From Blastococcus sp. CT_GayMR19 (GTDB lineage: Bacteria > Actinomycetota > Actinomycetes > Mycobacteriales > Geodermatophilaceae): a DNA stretch of 64,000 nt. Every line of letters starts with the position of its first letter. The first letter of the stretch is position 1. This document shows, piece by piece, positions 16,599 to 25,518 of this stretch. The stretch is taken from the NCBI RefSeq assembly GCF_004570385.1, contig NZ_SPQL01000011.1:1-64000 (forward strand), in the 5' to 3' direction. Position numbers and translations under genes: made by a program. The notes under the pieces are model-generated. The model saw nothing but the letters and a program-made list of their open reading frames with translations, searched no databases and had not been told where the DNA came from.

Positions 16599-18460
16599 CC
16601 GGTCCTTCGCGGGACGACACGCCGCCGCCGGAGCAGCCGCCCCGGCGACCGGAGAAGGAGCGGGGGTCGACAGTGTCGATGACATCTACGACCACCGGCC
16701 TCCCCGACCGCTACCGCCCACTGGACCAGGTCGGCCCCGACGAGCCCACGGCCACCGGCGTCATCCGGAGCTGGCGCGCCAAGGACCGGGTGCTCAACCG
16801 CGACGTCGCCGTCCGGGTGCACACCCCGGCCGGACCGGCGGCGCACGCCTGGATCAGCCGCGCGCTCACCGCCGGCGGCCTGGCGACCCCTGCGCTGGCG
16901 ATGGTCTACGACGCCTCCGAGGGAACCGGCGACCCCGAGACGCCCGGCGGCGCCGCCTACGTCGTCAACGAGTGGATCGACGGCCAGACGCTGGCCGAGC
17001 GCCTCGCCGAGGGGCCCATGCCCGAACGCGAGGTCCGCGTGATCCTCCGGCGGCTGGCCGAGGGTGTCGCCGAGGCGCACCGCGTGGGCCTGGCCGTGGG
17101 AGGCCTCTCCCCCGAGAACGTCGTGCTCCGCCCCAACGGACTCGTCGGTCTGCGGGCCGTCCCGGCCGCGACCGGCACCATCGACGGCGACATCGCCGCT
17201 CTGGGCGCGCTGCTCGAGGTGGCCCTCACCGGCCTCGACCCCGCCGACGCCGAGCCGCGACCGCTCAGTGGCCCCTCCGACCTCGTGGCACTGGTCCGTC
17301 GCACCCGGTCCACCGAGCCCGGCCAGGGCCTGTCCAGCGTGGCCGCCATGGCGGCGCTGCTCGCCGAGCGGCCCCGCAGCGGGGCCGGCGCCCGGACCGG
17401 CGCGTCCAGCGGAGCGACCCCGTCCCGCTCGGAGGACAGCGACAGCGGCTGGCTGCGCCGGCTGCGCGACCGCCGGACGGAAGCGCCGGCCGAGGCGGGC
17501 GAGGCCGCAGAGGCCACCGATACCGCCCAGGCGGCCGAGGCGGACCCGGTGCTCCTCGACCCGCACACGCTTCCCCCGGTCCCCCCGGTGCGCCCCCTCA
17601 CCCAGGGTGCCGCGCCCCTCTCGTCCGCCGCGCTCGGCGGCGACACCATCGACGCGGGCATGGTGGCGCCCTCGGGCGGCGCCTACGCCGGGCACGGTGC
17701 CGGTCCGGCCGCGACCCACTCCTGGGAGCGGAACGACGACGACGAGTTCGGGGTGCTCGAGCACCGGCCCCTGCCGGGGTACGACGACGGCTACGACGAC
17801 CTGCCCCCCGAGGACGAGGAGGACGGCGCCCGCCGTCACCGCCTCGTGGTCTTCGGCCTCCCGCTGCTCGCCCTCGCCGTCGTCATCGCCCTGGCCTGGT
17901 GGATCGGGGACGCCCTGCTCTCGGTGTCGGGGTCCGTCGACGACGACGTGCAGGGCTCCACGCCGTCGGCCAGCGCGCCCGCGGACGGCTCGACCGGGGC
18001 GGTTCCCGCCGGGACCCCGGCCACGATCGCGAGTGCCGAGGTGTTCGACCCGCAGGGCGACGGCGACCCGGACCATCCCGAGGACGTGCCCCTCGCCTTC
18101 GACGGAGACCCGGCGACCGCCTGGTCGACGTACGAGTACCGGGGCTCGCCGGCCTTCGGCAACCTCAAGGACGGCCTCGGCCTCCTGCTCGACCTGGGCG
18201 GCTCGCAGTCGGTCTCGGGCGTCTCGGTGACCAGCACCCGGCCCGGCGCCTCCGTGGAGATCCGGGTGGGCGAGGAGGCCGGCTCGGACCTGGACAGCTT
18301 CACGCCGGCCGCCGATGGAACCGTGGAGGGGACGACGGAGTTCTCCTTCGACGAGCCGGCCACCGCGGGCTACGTGCTGGTGTGGATCACCGGTCTCGTG
18401 CCGAGCGAGGGTGGCTTCTCCGCGGACATCGCCGAGATCGAGGTCCAGACGGCCGGCTGA
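16595..18460 (+). CDS. Membrane pseudokinase with extracellular discoidin-like domain
   Basis: 621 aa. The cytoplasmic kinase-like domain spans about residues 40-280. The ATP-anchoring lysine is replaced (DVAVRVHT, Arg where VAIK has Lys), the catalytic HRD loop reads [10 protein letters not shown] without the Asp, and no DFG triplet is present, so phosphotransfer is not expected. A disordered Ala/Pro/acidic linker follows, then one membrane helix ([20 protein letters not shown]). The extracellular C-terminus (about 480-621) has [15 protein letters not shown] and [16 protein letters not shown], the pattern of F5/8-type discoidin folds. The equivalent domain in mycobacterial MviN is a PknB substrate read by FhaA. 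It is coupled to murJ by ATGA overlap. A role in tuning MurJ is inferred. Confidence 0.88.
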   Translation: MTGPSRDDTPPPEQPPRRPEKERGSTVSMTSTTTGLPDRYRPLDQVGPDEPTATGVIRSWRAKDRVLNRDVAVRVHTPAGPAAHAWISRALTAGGLATPALAMVYDASEGTGDPETPGGAAYVVNEWIDGQTLAERLAEGPMPEREVRVILRRLAEGVAEAHRVGLAVGGLSPENVVLRPNGLVGLRAVPAATGTIDGDIAALGALLEVALTGLDPADAEPRPLSGPSDLVALVRRTRSTEPGQGLSSVAAMAALLAERPRSGAGARTGASSGATPSRSEDSDSGWLRRLRDRRTEAPAEAGEAAEATDTAQAAEADPVLLDPHTLPPVPPVRPLTQGAAPLSSAALGGDTIDAGMVAPSGGAYAGHGAGPAATHSWERNDDDEFGVLEHRPLPGYDDGYDDLPPEDEEDGARRHRLVVFGLPLLALAVVIALAWWIGDALLSVSGSVDDDVQGSTPSASAPADGSTGAVPAGTPATIASAEVFDPQGDGDPDHPEDVPLAFDGDPATAWSTYEYRGSPAFGNLKDGLGLLLDLGGSQSVSGVSVTSTRPGASVEIRVGEEAGSDLDSFTPAADGTVEGTTEFSFDEPATAGYVLVWITGLVPSEGGFSADIAEIEVQTAG

Positions 18461-18499
18461 CGCCGCCGGTGGCGGAGAGCCGACGGGGAATGGGACCCT

Positions 18500-18505
18500 T
18501 ACGAT
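18500..18505 (+). promoter_or_regulatory. -10 box TACGAT, leaderless start of trxB
   Basis: TACGAT, 7 nt, then GTG at 18513. This selects the first of three in-frame GTG codons as the start. Confidence 0.5.
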
Positions 18506-18512
18506 CCTCGTT

Positions 18513-19535
18513 GTGCCGCCCGTGACCTCGCCTTCCGATCACCCGACCCCCGGCCCGGCCGTGACGACGAGCGGGAACCCCGCGATCCCACCGGCCGAGC
18601 ACGACGGCATCCGCGACCTCATCATCATCGGGTCCGGACCGGCCGGGTACACGGCCGCGACCTACGCCGCGCGCGCGAACCTGCACCCGCTCGTGTTCGA
18701 GGGCTCGCAGTTCGGCGGGGCGCTCATGACCACCACCGAGGTCGAGAACTTCCCGGGATTCCCCGAGGGCATCCAGGGCCCGCAGCTGATGGACGACATG
18801 CGCACGCAGGCCGAGCGCTTCGGCGCCGAGTTGGTCCCGCGTGACGTCACCGAGGTGGACCTCGCCGTCGACCCGAAGGTCGTGAAGGTCGGCAACGAGG
18901 TGCACCTCGCCCACGCCGTCATCGTCGCCACCGGCTCCAAGTACCGGTACCTGGGCCTGGAGAACGAGGCCCGGCTGCTCGGCCGCGGCGTCTCGGCGTG
19001 TGCCACCTGCGACGGCTTCTTCTTCCGCGACCAGGACATCGTGGTCGTCGGCGGCGGCGACTCCGCGATGGAGGAGGCCACCTTCCTCACCCGGTTCGCC
19101 AAGACCGTCACCGTCGTCCACCGGCGGCCCGAGCTGCGTGCGTCGAAGATCATGCAGCAGCGCGCGCAGGACAACGAGAAGATCCGGTGGGCGCTGGGCA
19201 AGCAGGTGACCGAGGTGCTCGGCGAGAGCACCGTCTCCGGGGTCGAACTCACCGACGTCGCAACCGGCGCCACCGAGACCGTCCCGGTGACCGGCCTGTT
19301 CGTGGCGATCGGGCACGACCCGCGCAGCGAGCTGTTCGCCGGCCAGCTGAAGCTCGACGACGCCGGCTACATCCAGGTCGAGCACCCGAGCACGCGCACG
19401 AACATCGACGGCGTCTTCGCCTGCGGCGATGTCGTCGACCACATCTACCGTCAGGCGATCACCTCGGCCGGCACCGGCGCGGCTGCGGCGATCGACGCGG
19501 AGCGCTGGCTCGCCGAGACCTTCGACGAGCGCTGA
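18513..19535 (+). CDS. trxB: Thioredoxin-disulfide reductase
   Basis: 340-aa NADPH-dependent flavoprotein that reduces thioredoxin, encoded 78 nt downstream. FAD-binding [16 protein letters not shown] follows a 32-residue N-terminal tail, the redox site is ACATCDG (Cys163 and Cys166), the NADPH site is [13 protein letters not shown], and the C-terminal FAD motif is [10 protein letters not shown]. The start is set at GTG 18513 by the -10 box 7 nt upstream; GTG codons at 18522 and 18561 are alternatives. In Mycobacterium a sigM gene lies between murJ and trxB; none is present here. Confidence 0.96.
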   Translation: MPPVTSPSDHPTPGPAVTTSGNPAIPPAEHDGIRDLIIIGSGPAGYTAATYAARANLHPLVFEGSQFGGALMTTTEVENFPGFPEGIQGPQLMDDMRTQAERFGAELVPRDVTEVDLAVDPKVVKVGNEVHLAHAVIVATGSKYRYLGLENEARLLGRGVSACATCDGFFFRDQDIVVVGGGDSAMEEATFLTRFAKTVTVVHRRPELRASKIMQQRAQDNEKIRWALGKQVTEVLGESTVSGVELTDVATGATETVPVTGLFVAIGHDPRSELFAGQLKLDDAGYIQVEHPSTRTNIDGVFACGDVVDHIYRQAITSAGTGAAAAIDAERWLAETFDER

Positions 19536-19613
19536 CCCGCGGGCATAGATCCGATGACCTGGGGGTTCCTCCCACAGGTACTTCCAGCAGTCGAACCAGA
19601 GGGAGAACGACCG

Positions 19614-19940
19614 ATGGCAGGCAACACCGTGACGGTGACCGACACCAGCTTCGCCACTGACGTGCTCGGCAGCGAGAAGCCCGTGCTCGTCGACTTCTGG
19701 GCGGAGTGGTGCGGCCCCTGCAAGATGGTCGCCCCCGTCCTCGAGGAGATCGCCGCCGAGCACGGCGACAAGCTCACCATCGCCAAGCTCAACATCGACG
19801 AGAACCCGCAGATCGCCCGGGACTACCAGGTCATGTCCATCCCGACGATGACCGTGTTCCAGGGCGGCAAGCCCGTGAAGAGCATCATCGGCGCCAAGCC
19901 GAAGGGCGCCATCCTGAGCGACCTCGCCGACTACATCTGA
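19614..19940 (+). CDS. trxA: Thioredoxin
   Basis: 108-aa cytosolic thioredoxin. The active site WCGPC has Cys33 and Cys36, the cis-proline is in MSIPTMTVF, and buried Asp27 is in LVDFWAEW. Length is standard. The ATG at 19614 is preceded by AGGGAG. It is the electron acceptor of TrxB and probably belongs to the same transcript, with a terminator hairpin 85 nt after the stop. Confidence 0.97.
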   Translation: MAGNTVTVTDTSFATDVLGSEKPVLVDFWAEWCGPCKMVAPVLEEIAAEHGDKLTIAKLNIDENPQIARDYQVMSIPTMTVFQGGKPVKSIIGAKPKGAILSDLADYI

Positions 19941-20024
19941 ACGCAGCTCCGCTGGGGAGCCGGAACGGCTACGCCGGCCTCTGAGTCACACCCTCCGGCT
20001 CGCTCCGAGTGAGCGAAGCGAGGG

Positions 20025-20063
20025 AACGGGCCCATTCGTCCAACCCGGGCGGGTGGGCCCGTT
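20025..20063 (+). terminator. Terminator after trxA
   Basis: AACGGGCCCA (20025-20034) pairs with TGGGCCCGTT (20054-20063), a 10-bp stem with a 19-nt loop. A smaller GC-rich inverted repeat (GCTCGC and GCGAGC-like) lies just before it. Confidence 0.65.
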
Positions 20064-20163
20064 GCCGTCCGGGGAGACCCCACCGGGCCGGTCGGGACGG
20101 CGGGGACGACAATCGGCACACGATGAATACGGCGAAGCCTTCGCGTCCCCCAGCGGCGCTGTG

Positions 20164-21375
20164 ATGGGAACCGACAGCGGTATGCAGATCCTGAGGCTCG
20201 GGGACCGTGGTCCGGCCGTCGCCGACGTGCGCGCCGCGCTGCGGAGCCTCGGTCTCCTCGGCGGCGAGGCCCGATCCGCGACGGCGACGGCCCCTGGCGG
20301 GCCGCTGGACACCATTCCGCTCCGCCACACCCCGCTCGACACGGCCCCCCTCGAGACCGCGGAGTTCGACGCCGCGACCGAACTCGCGGTCCGCCACTTC
20401 CAGCAGGTCCGCGGCCTCTCCGTGGACGGGCGGGTCGGCGAGGAGACCTACCGTGCGCTGAACGAGGCCAGGTGGTCCCTCGGCGACCGGCTGCTGCGCT
20501 ACGACCCCGAGCGGCCCATGCGCGGCGACGACGTCATCAGCCTGCAGGAGCGCCTCCTGGAGCTCGGCTACGACGCCGGCCGCGCCGACGGCATCCTGGG
20601 TCCCGAGACCGAGACGGGTCTCCGGGCCTTCCAGCGGGACTACGGACTCAACTCCGACGGAACGTGCGGGCCCGCCACCCTGCGGGCGCTGCGGCAACTG
20701 GGCCGCAAGGTGACCGGCGGCCGGCCCCAGCTGCTGCGGCAGAGCGCCTCGTTCGTCGACAGCGGCCCGCACCTGATCGGGCGCCGGATCGTCGTGGACG
20801 CCGGCCACGGCGGCGAGGAGACGGGCTTCACGGTCGGCGAGACCACCGAGGCCGACCTGGTCTTCGATCTCGCCTCCCGCATCGAGGGCCGGCTCGCCGC
20901 CGCGGGCGCCACCGTCTACCTCACCCGGGGCCGGAACCAGGGCCCCTCGCTGGCCGAGCGGACGGCGTTCGCCAACGACGCCCGCGGCGACCTGTTCCTC
21001 TCGCTGCACCTGGACTCGCACAGGTCCGAGCACGCCCGCGGGGTCGCCGCCTATTACTACGGCACCGGCTCGGGAGCCTCCTCCACGTTCGGCGAGCAGT
21101 TCGCCAACCTGGTCCGCCGGGAGGTGGTCGCCCGCACCGGCATGCTCGACCTGGGCTCGCACCCCAAGACCTGGGACCTGCTCCGGATGACGCGGATGCC
21201 CGCCGTCCGGCTGGACTGCGGCTACCTCTCGCACCCGGTCGACCGGCTGCTGCTGCTCGACGCCCGGGTGCGCAGCGCCGTCGCACAGGCCGTCCTGGCC
21301 GCCGTCCAGCGGCTCTACCTGCCCGCCGACGCCGACCCACCCACCGGCACGTTCGTGCTGGGGGAGCTGCGATGA
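20164..21375 (+). CDS. cwlM: CwlM, N-acetylmuramoyl-L-alanine amidase-like regulator
   Basis: 403-aa protein without a signal peptide, as in mycobacterial CwlM (406 aa). That protein is cytoplasmic and, when phosphorylated by PknB, stimulates MurA. Two peptidoglycan-binding-1 repeats (about residues 7-90 and 110-175) precede an Amidase_3 domain (about 195-390). Zinc-ligand positions are visible as DAGHGG, TEADLVFDLA and SLHLDSH. The catalytic Glu position in the last motif reads RLDCGYLSHP, with Asp in place of the usual Glu of active amidases. ATG 20164 is preceded directly by a GTG that could also serve; ATG 20182 is a further alternative. It is followed by a repeat array. Confidence 0.9.
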   Translation: MGTDSGMQILRLGDRGPAVADVRAALRSLGLLGGEARSATATAPGGPLDTIPLRHTPLDTAPLETAEFDAATELAVRHFQQVRGLSVDGRVGEETYRALNEARWSLGDRLLRYDPERPMRGDDVISLQERLLELGYDAGRADGILGPETETGLRAFQRDYGLNSDGTCGPATLRALRQLGRKVTGGRPQLLRQSASFVDSGPHLIGRRIVVDAGHGGEETGFTVGETTEADLVFDLASRIEGRLAAAGATVYLTRGRNQGPSLAERTAFANDARGDLFLSLHLDSHRSEHARGVAAYYYGTGSGASSTFGEQFANLVRREVVARTGMLDLGSHPKTWDLLRMTRMPAVRLDCGYLSHPVDRLLLLDARVRSAVAQAVLAAVQRLYLPADADPPTGTFVLGELR

Positions 21376-21380
21376 CGATG

Positions 21381-21436
21381 ACATGGCGATCCTCCGGATC
21401 GCACGGCGGCTATGACTCTGTCGTCCTCCGGACGAC
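21381..21436. repeat. Head motifs of the dispersed palindromic repeat family
   Basis: Two small palindromes right after the cwlM stop. One is ACATGGCGAT-CCTCCGG-ATCGCA (21381-21403); the other is GTCGTCC-TCC-GGACGAC (21420-21436). Related heads occur at 32755, 40555 (reverse orientation) and 49515. Confidence 0.75.
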
Positions 21437-21440
21437 ACCG

Positions 21441-21857
21441 CGGCCAATGGCCGTCCCCCGATGCCGTTGAGCCGCTGCGTCACGCCTACGCGGACCCCTC
21501 CGGGTCCCACTCGGCACGACAACCTGGGGTACGTCGGCTCGCCAGAGATGCCGCGGCCAACGGCCGTCCCCCGATGCCGTTGAGCCGCTGCGTCACGCCT
21601 ACGCGGACCCCTCCGGGTCCCACTCGGCACGACAACCTGAGGTACGTCGGCTCGCCAGAGATGCCGCGGCCAATGGCCGTTCCCCGATGCCGTTGAGCCG
21701 CTGCGTCACGCCTGCGCGGACCCCTCCGGGTCCCACTCGGCACGACAACCTGGGGTACGTCGGCTCGCCAGAGATGCCGCGGCCAACGGCCGTTCCCCGA
21801 TGCCGTTGAGCCGCTGCGTCACGCCTGCGCGGACCCCTCCGGGGCCCACTCGGCACG
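21441..21857. repeat. Tandem array of 113-bp repeats, 3.7 copies
   Basis: The period is exactly 113 bp: the landmark CGGCCAA recurs at 21441, 21554, 21667 and 21780. Each unit holds a mini-palindrome around CGGCCAATGGCCG (or the variant CGGCCAACGGCCG, which keeps pairing) and a hairpin GGACCC-CTCC-GGGTCC. The last copy stops after CTCGGCACGA. Copies differ by only a few substitutions. The 547-nt gap between cwlM and the aminotransferase contains this array, the head motifs, a short unique segment and a promoter, and no gene. Confidence 0.9.
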
Positions 21858-21909
21858 AACCGGTCCGTCCGTTCACTGTGTCCCGCCCTGCCCCCACCGC
21901 TTCACTCCC

Positions 21910-21915
21910 TACACT
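21910..21915 (+). promoter_or_regulatory. -10 box TACACT, leaderless start of the aminotransferase gene
   Basis: TACACT, 7 nt (CCTGAGG), then GTG at 21923. It lies 53 nt beyond the repeat array. Confidence 0.5.
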
Positions 21916-21922
21916 CCTGAGG

Positions 21923-23353
21923 GTGGCCATCACCCCGCCCGGCCCGCCCGCCGGTCCCGGTTCCCCGGGGACGCACCTGACGCACGGTGCACATCCCCAC
22001 GTCGTGCCGCGCCACCCGCGGCTGGACCCGCTGGCGGACCGGTACGCAGCACGGACCCACGGGATGAAGACCTCCGAGATCCGCGCCCTGTTCTCCGTGG
22101 TGAGCCGGCCCGAGGTGGTGTCCCTGGCCGGTGGGATGCCGGCCGTCACCGCGCTCCCGCTCGACGCCGTGGGCTCGATGATCGGCGAGCTGGTCTCCGG
22201 GATGGGCGCCCAGACCCTGCAGTACGGCTCGGGTCAGGGCGATCCCCGGCTCCGCGAGCGGATCTGCGACGTCATGGCTCTGGAGGGCATCACGGACGCC
22301 TCGCCCAGCGAGGTCGTGGTCACGGTCGGCTCGCAGCAGGGCCTGGACCTGGTCACCCGCGTGTTCTGCGACCCGGGCGACGTGATCCTCGCCGAAGGGC
22401 CCTCCTACGTCGGCGCGCTGGGCGTCTTCCAGGCGGCCGAGGCCCGCGTGCGGCACGTCGCCATGGACGAGCACGGGCTGATCCCGGAGGCCCTGGAGGA
22501 GGCCCTGCTCGACTGCCGCACCAACGGCGACCGGGTCAAGTTCCTCTACACCGTGCCGAACTTCCACAACCCGGCCGGCGTGACGCTCTCCGAGCCCCGC
22601 CGCGAGGCGATCGTGGCCCTCGCCGAGAAGTACGACCTGCTGATCATCGAGGACAACCCCTACGGCCTGCTCGGGTTCGAGCACGAGCCGCTGCGCGCGC
22701 TGCGGGCCCGGAACAATCAGCGGGTGATCTACCTCGGCTCGTTCTCGAAGACGTTCTCGCCGGGGCTCCGGGTCGGCTGGGTGCTGGCTCCTCTCGCCGT
22801 CCGGGAGAAGCTGGTGCTCGCCACCGAGGCGCAGGTGCTCTGCCCGCCGTCGCTCACCCAGTACGCCGTCGCCCGGTACCTCGACACCCAGCCCTGGCGC
22901 GAGCAGATCAAGACCTTCACCGAGCTGTACCGCGAACGCCGCGACGCCTGCCTGGAGTCCCTGGCCGCGCTCATGCCCGCCGGCACCGCGTGGACCCGGC
23001 CGGAGGGCGGCTTCTACGTGTGGCTGAAGCTGCCGCACGGCCTGGACGCGAAGCTGATGCAGCCCCGCGCGGTGAACGCCCACGTCGCCTACGTGCCCGG
23101 CATCGGGTTCTTCGCCGACGGCAACGGCCGCGAGTACATGCGGCTGTCGTACTGCTACCCCGAACCCGACCGGATCCGTGAAGGCGTGCGCCGGCTGGCC
23201 CGGGTCATCGAGGCCGAGCTGGACCTGCACTCCACGTTCGACGCCGTCGACACGGGCACGTTCCGCCAGGTCAGCGGCGCCGTTCCCGGGCACGAGGCCG
23301 AGACGATCGTCGGGCCCGCCAACCGTGACACCGGCAAGGACGACCGCCCATGA
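21923..23353 (+). CDS. PLP-dependent aminotransferase, class I/II (MocR/LysN-like fold)
   Basis: 476-aa cytoplasmic fold-type I PLP enzyme. Landmarks in order are SLAGGMPAVTALPLDAV, YGSGQGDPRLRERI, PNFHNPAGVTLS, EDNPYGLLGFE, the Schiff-base lysine in GSFSKTFSPGLRVGWV, and a C-terminal FYVWLKLP. This resembles 2-aminoadipate or valine-pyruvate type aminotransferases, but the substrate cannot be assigned. A 60-residue N-terminal tail and a 35-residue C-terminal tail extend the usual length. The GTG start is supported by a leaderless promoter. The stop overlaps the Ddl-like gene by 4 nt (ATGA), suggesting an amino-acid or D-alanine-related partnership. Confidence 0.9.
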   Translation: MAITPPGPPAGPGSPGTHLTHGAHPHVVPRHPRLDPLADRYAARTHGMKTSEIRALFSVVSRPEVVSLAGGMPAVTALPLDAVGSMIGELVSGMGAQTLQYGSGQGDPRLRERICDVMALEGITDASPSEVVVTVGSQQGLDLVTRVFCDPGDVILAEGPSYVGALGVFQAAEARVRHVAMDEHGLIPEALEEALLDCRTNGDRVKFLYTVPNFHNPAGVTLSEPRREAIVALAEKYDLLIIEDNPYGLLGFEHEPLRALRARNNQRVIYLGSFSKTFSPGLRVGWVLAPLAVREKLVLATEAQVLCPPSLTQYAVARYLDTQPWREQIKTFTELYRERRDACLESLAALMPAGTAWTRPEGGFYVWLKLPHGLDAKLMQPRAVNAHVAYVPGIGFFADGNGREYMRLSYCYPEPDRIREGVRRLARVIEAELDLHSTFDAVDTGTFRQVSGAVPGHEAETIVGPANRDTGKDDRP

Positions 23354-24348
23354 GCGAGACCGCCATCCCCTCCTCCGCAGCGGCGGAAGAGGTCGACCGG
23401 CACGCCCTGCGGGCCGTCATCCTGGCCGGCGGGCTGACCTTCGAGCGGGAGGTCAGCCTCTCCTCCGGCACCCAGGTCTGGGAGGAGCTCGTCCGCGCCG
23501 GCGTCGACGCCGAGATCCGGGACGCGGACGCCGGGCTGCTGCCCGGCCTCGCGGCGGCGCCCGCCGACGCGGTCTTCATCGCCCTGCACGGCGCCACGGG
23601 GGAGGACGGCGCCCTGCGCGCCGTCCTGGACCTGGCCGGCGTCCCCTACGTCGGTTCGCCCGCCGCCGCCTGCCGGCTGGCCTGGGACAAGCCGGCCGCC
23701 AAGTCGGTGGTGCGCTCCGCGGGGGTGACGACGCCGGACTGGGTGGCGCTGCCGCACAGCACCTTCCGGGAGCTCGGCGCGGGCGCGGTACTGGACCTGA
23801 TCGTGGCCCGGCTGGGCCTGCCGCTGATGGTCAAGCCCGCCTCGGGCGGCTCCGCGCTCGGCGCGCAGAAGATCACCCGGGTCGAGGACCTGCCGGCCGC
23901 CATGGTCAGCTGCTTCGCCTACGGCGACACCGTCCTCGTCGAGCGCTTCGTCGAGGGCGTGGAGCTCGCCCTGTCGGTCGTCGACCTCGGCGACGGCCCG
24001 GAGGCCCTGCCCGCGGTCGAGATCGAGCCGGAGTCCGGTGTCTTCGACTACACGTCCCGCTACACCCCGGGGCTCACCGAGTACCACGCGCCGGCCCGGC
24101 TGACCGACGACGTCTCCGAGCGGGCGGCCGCCCTGGCGGTGCGGGTGCACGAGGTGCTCGGGCTGGCGGACCTGTCGCGCACCGACGCGATCGTGACCCC
24201 GGACGGGCAGGTGCACTTCCTCGAGGTGAACGTGTCCCCGGGCCTCACCGAGACGTCGATGTTCCCGATGGCGGTCGAGGCCGCCGGTCACGAGCTCGGT
24301 GACGTCCTCGCCCGGCTGCTCGCTCTCCGCGCCGGCACCACGCGCTGA
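23350..24348 (+). CDS. D-alanine--D-alanine ligase family protein (ATP-grasp)
   Basis: 332-aa ATP-grasp ligase. The Ddl motifs are in place: LHGATGEDGALRAVLDLAG, VPYVGSP, the ATP-binding KPASGGSALG (the usual GSS reads GSA), SRYTPGLTEYHAPA and the metal-binding EVNVSPGLTETSMFP. It would join two D-alanines for peptidoglycan precursors, but the GSS change and the location with an aminotransferase leave open a paralogue with another substrate. It is translationally coupled to the aminotransferase by an ATGA overlap. The last 14 bp of the gene are duplicated immediately after the stop. Confidence 0.85.
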   Translation: MSETAIPSSAAAEEVDRHALRAVILAGGLTFEREVSLSSGTQVWEELVRAGVDAEIRDADAGLLPGLAAAPADAVFIALHGATGEDGALRAVLDLAGVPYVGSPAAACRLAWDKPAAKSVVRSAGVTTPDWVALPHSTFRELGAGAVLDLIVARLGLPLMVKPASGGSALGAQKITRVEDLPAAMVSCFAYGDTVLVERFVEGVELALSVVDLGDGPEALPAVEIEPESGVFDYTSRYTPGLTEYHAPARLTDDVSERAAALAVRVHEVLGLADLSRTDAIVTPDGQVHFLEVNVSPGLTETSMFPMAVEAAGHELGDVLARLLALRAGTTR

Positions 24349-24362
24349 GCACCACGCGCTGA
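24335..24362 (+). repeat. 14-bp tandem duplication across the stop of the Ddl-like gene
   Basis: GCACCACGCGCTGA occurs at 24335-24348 and 24349-24362. The first copy contains the true stop codon. Confidence 0.85.
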
Positions 24363-24366
24363 GGAT

Positions 24367-24401
24367 CGCGCGGGAAATCGTCTGTGACGAAAGCCCGCGC
24401 G
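24367..24401. terminator. Bidirectional hairpin between the Ddl-like gene and parB
   Basis: CGCGCGGG (24367-24374) pairs with CCCGCGCG (24394-24401) around a 19-nt loop, between converging genes. Confidence 0.5.
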
Positions 24402-24419
24402 TGAACTGGGGCGGGTGCG

Positions 24420-25493
24420 TCAGGCGTCCGGACGGCGCCCGGTGATCCCCGGCGCCATCACACCGATGATCCGCTGCAGGTCGTCGACCGAACCGAACTC
24501 GACGACGATGCGGCCCTTGGCGCGGCCGATCTGGATCTTCACGTTGGTCTCGAACATGTCGGACAGCCGGGTGCCGAGCTCCTCGACCCCGGGGGCGCTG
24601 ATCTTGCGGGACCGGCGCTTGGCGGCGGGCTGCTCCGCGGCGGCCATCGCGACCGCCTCCTCGGTGGCGCGGACCGACATCCCCTCGGCGACGATCCGGG
24701 TGGCGAGCGCGTCCTGGGCATCGGCGTCGGCCAGCCCGAGCAGGGCCCGCGCGTGACCCGCCGAGAGGATCCCGGCCGCGACCCGCGTCTGCACCTTCAC
24801 CGGCAGCTTCATCAGCCGGATCGTGTTGGTCACCTGCGAGCGGCTGCGCCCGATCTTGCCGGCGAGCTCCTCGTGGGTGGCGCCGAACTCCTCGAGCAGC
24901 TGCTGGTAGGCCGCGGCCTCCTCGAGCGGGTTCAGCTGGACGCGGTGGATGTTCTCCAGCAGCGCGTCCCGGAGCATCGCGTCGTCCGTGGTGTCCCGGA
25001 CGATGGCGGGAACCGAGTCCAGGCCGGCGGCCCGGGCGGCCCGGAGCCGCCGCTCGCCCATGATGAGCTCGTAGCTGACCCGTCCCCCGGGGGAATCGGC
25101 GTTCTCCCGCACCACGATCGGCTGGAGGAGGCCGAACTCCTTGACGCTGTGCGTCAGCTCCTCGAGCGCCTCGTCGTCGAAGGCCAGCCGCGGCTGCTTC
25201 GGATTCGGGACGATGTCGCCGACCGCGAGCTCCAGCAACCGGGCACCGGGGACGCCGACCGCGCCCTCGTCCTCGGCCCGGGCCTCGGCTCGGGCGTCGG
25301 CCACCGGGGACGGGGCGGGCGCCGGAACCAGGGTGACGGTCGGCGCCGGGCTCAGCGGGGCAGGCGTCGTCGCCGCGGAGTCCGGATCCGGGGCGGACGC
25401 CAGAGCCGGCGCCGCCTGCTCCACCGGAGTGGGGGCCGGACCGGTGGGGATGAGGGCCGCCAGCCCACGCCCCAGGCCGCCGCGCTTGTTCAT
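24420..25493 (-). CDS. parB: Chromosome partitioning protein ParB
   Basis: 357-aa CTP-dependent DNA clamp that loads at parS and organises the origin. The N-terminal ParA-stimulating motif is [14 protein letters not shown]. After an Ala/Pro linker the CTPase/ParB core follows: [43 protein letters not shown], and [17 protein letters not shown] (box II/III). The HTH is [22 protein letters not shown], and a C-terminal dimer domain ends GIVGVMAPGI-like. The ATG at 25493 has GAGGAG upstream; the frame is open further, but parA ends 25 nt away. It forms an operon with parA. Confidence 0.97.
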   Translation of the reverse strand: MNKRGGLGRGLAALIPTGPAPTPVEQAAPALASAPDPDSAATTPAPLSPAPTVTLVPAPAPSPVADARAEARAEDEGAVGVPGARLLELAVGDIVPNPKQPRLAFDDEALEELTHSVKEFGLLQPIVVRENADSPGGRVSYELIMGERRLRAARAAGLDSVPAIVRDTTDDAMLRDALLENIHRVQLNPLEEAAAYQQLLEEFGATHEELAGKIGRSRSQVTNTIRLMKLPVKVQTRVAAGILSAGHARALLGLADADAQDALATRIVAEGMSVRATEEAVAMAAAEQPAAKRRSRKISAPGVEELGTRLSDMFETNVKIQIGRAKGRIVVEFGSVDDLQRIIGVMAPGITGRRPDA

Positions 25494-25518
25494 GACCGCT
25501 CCTCGCGAAGGGTGGTGC

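Noticed and set aside
21441-21857. CRISPR array
   Set aside because: The repeat is continuous with a 113-bp period and no unique spacers; no cas genes are present.
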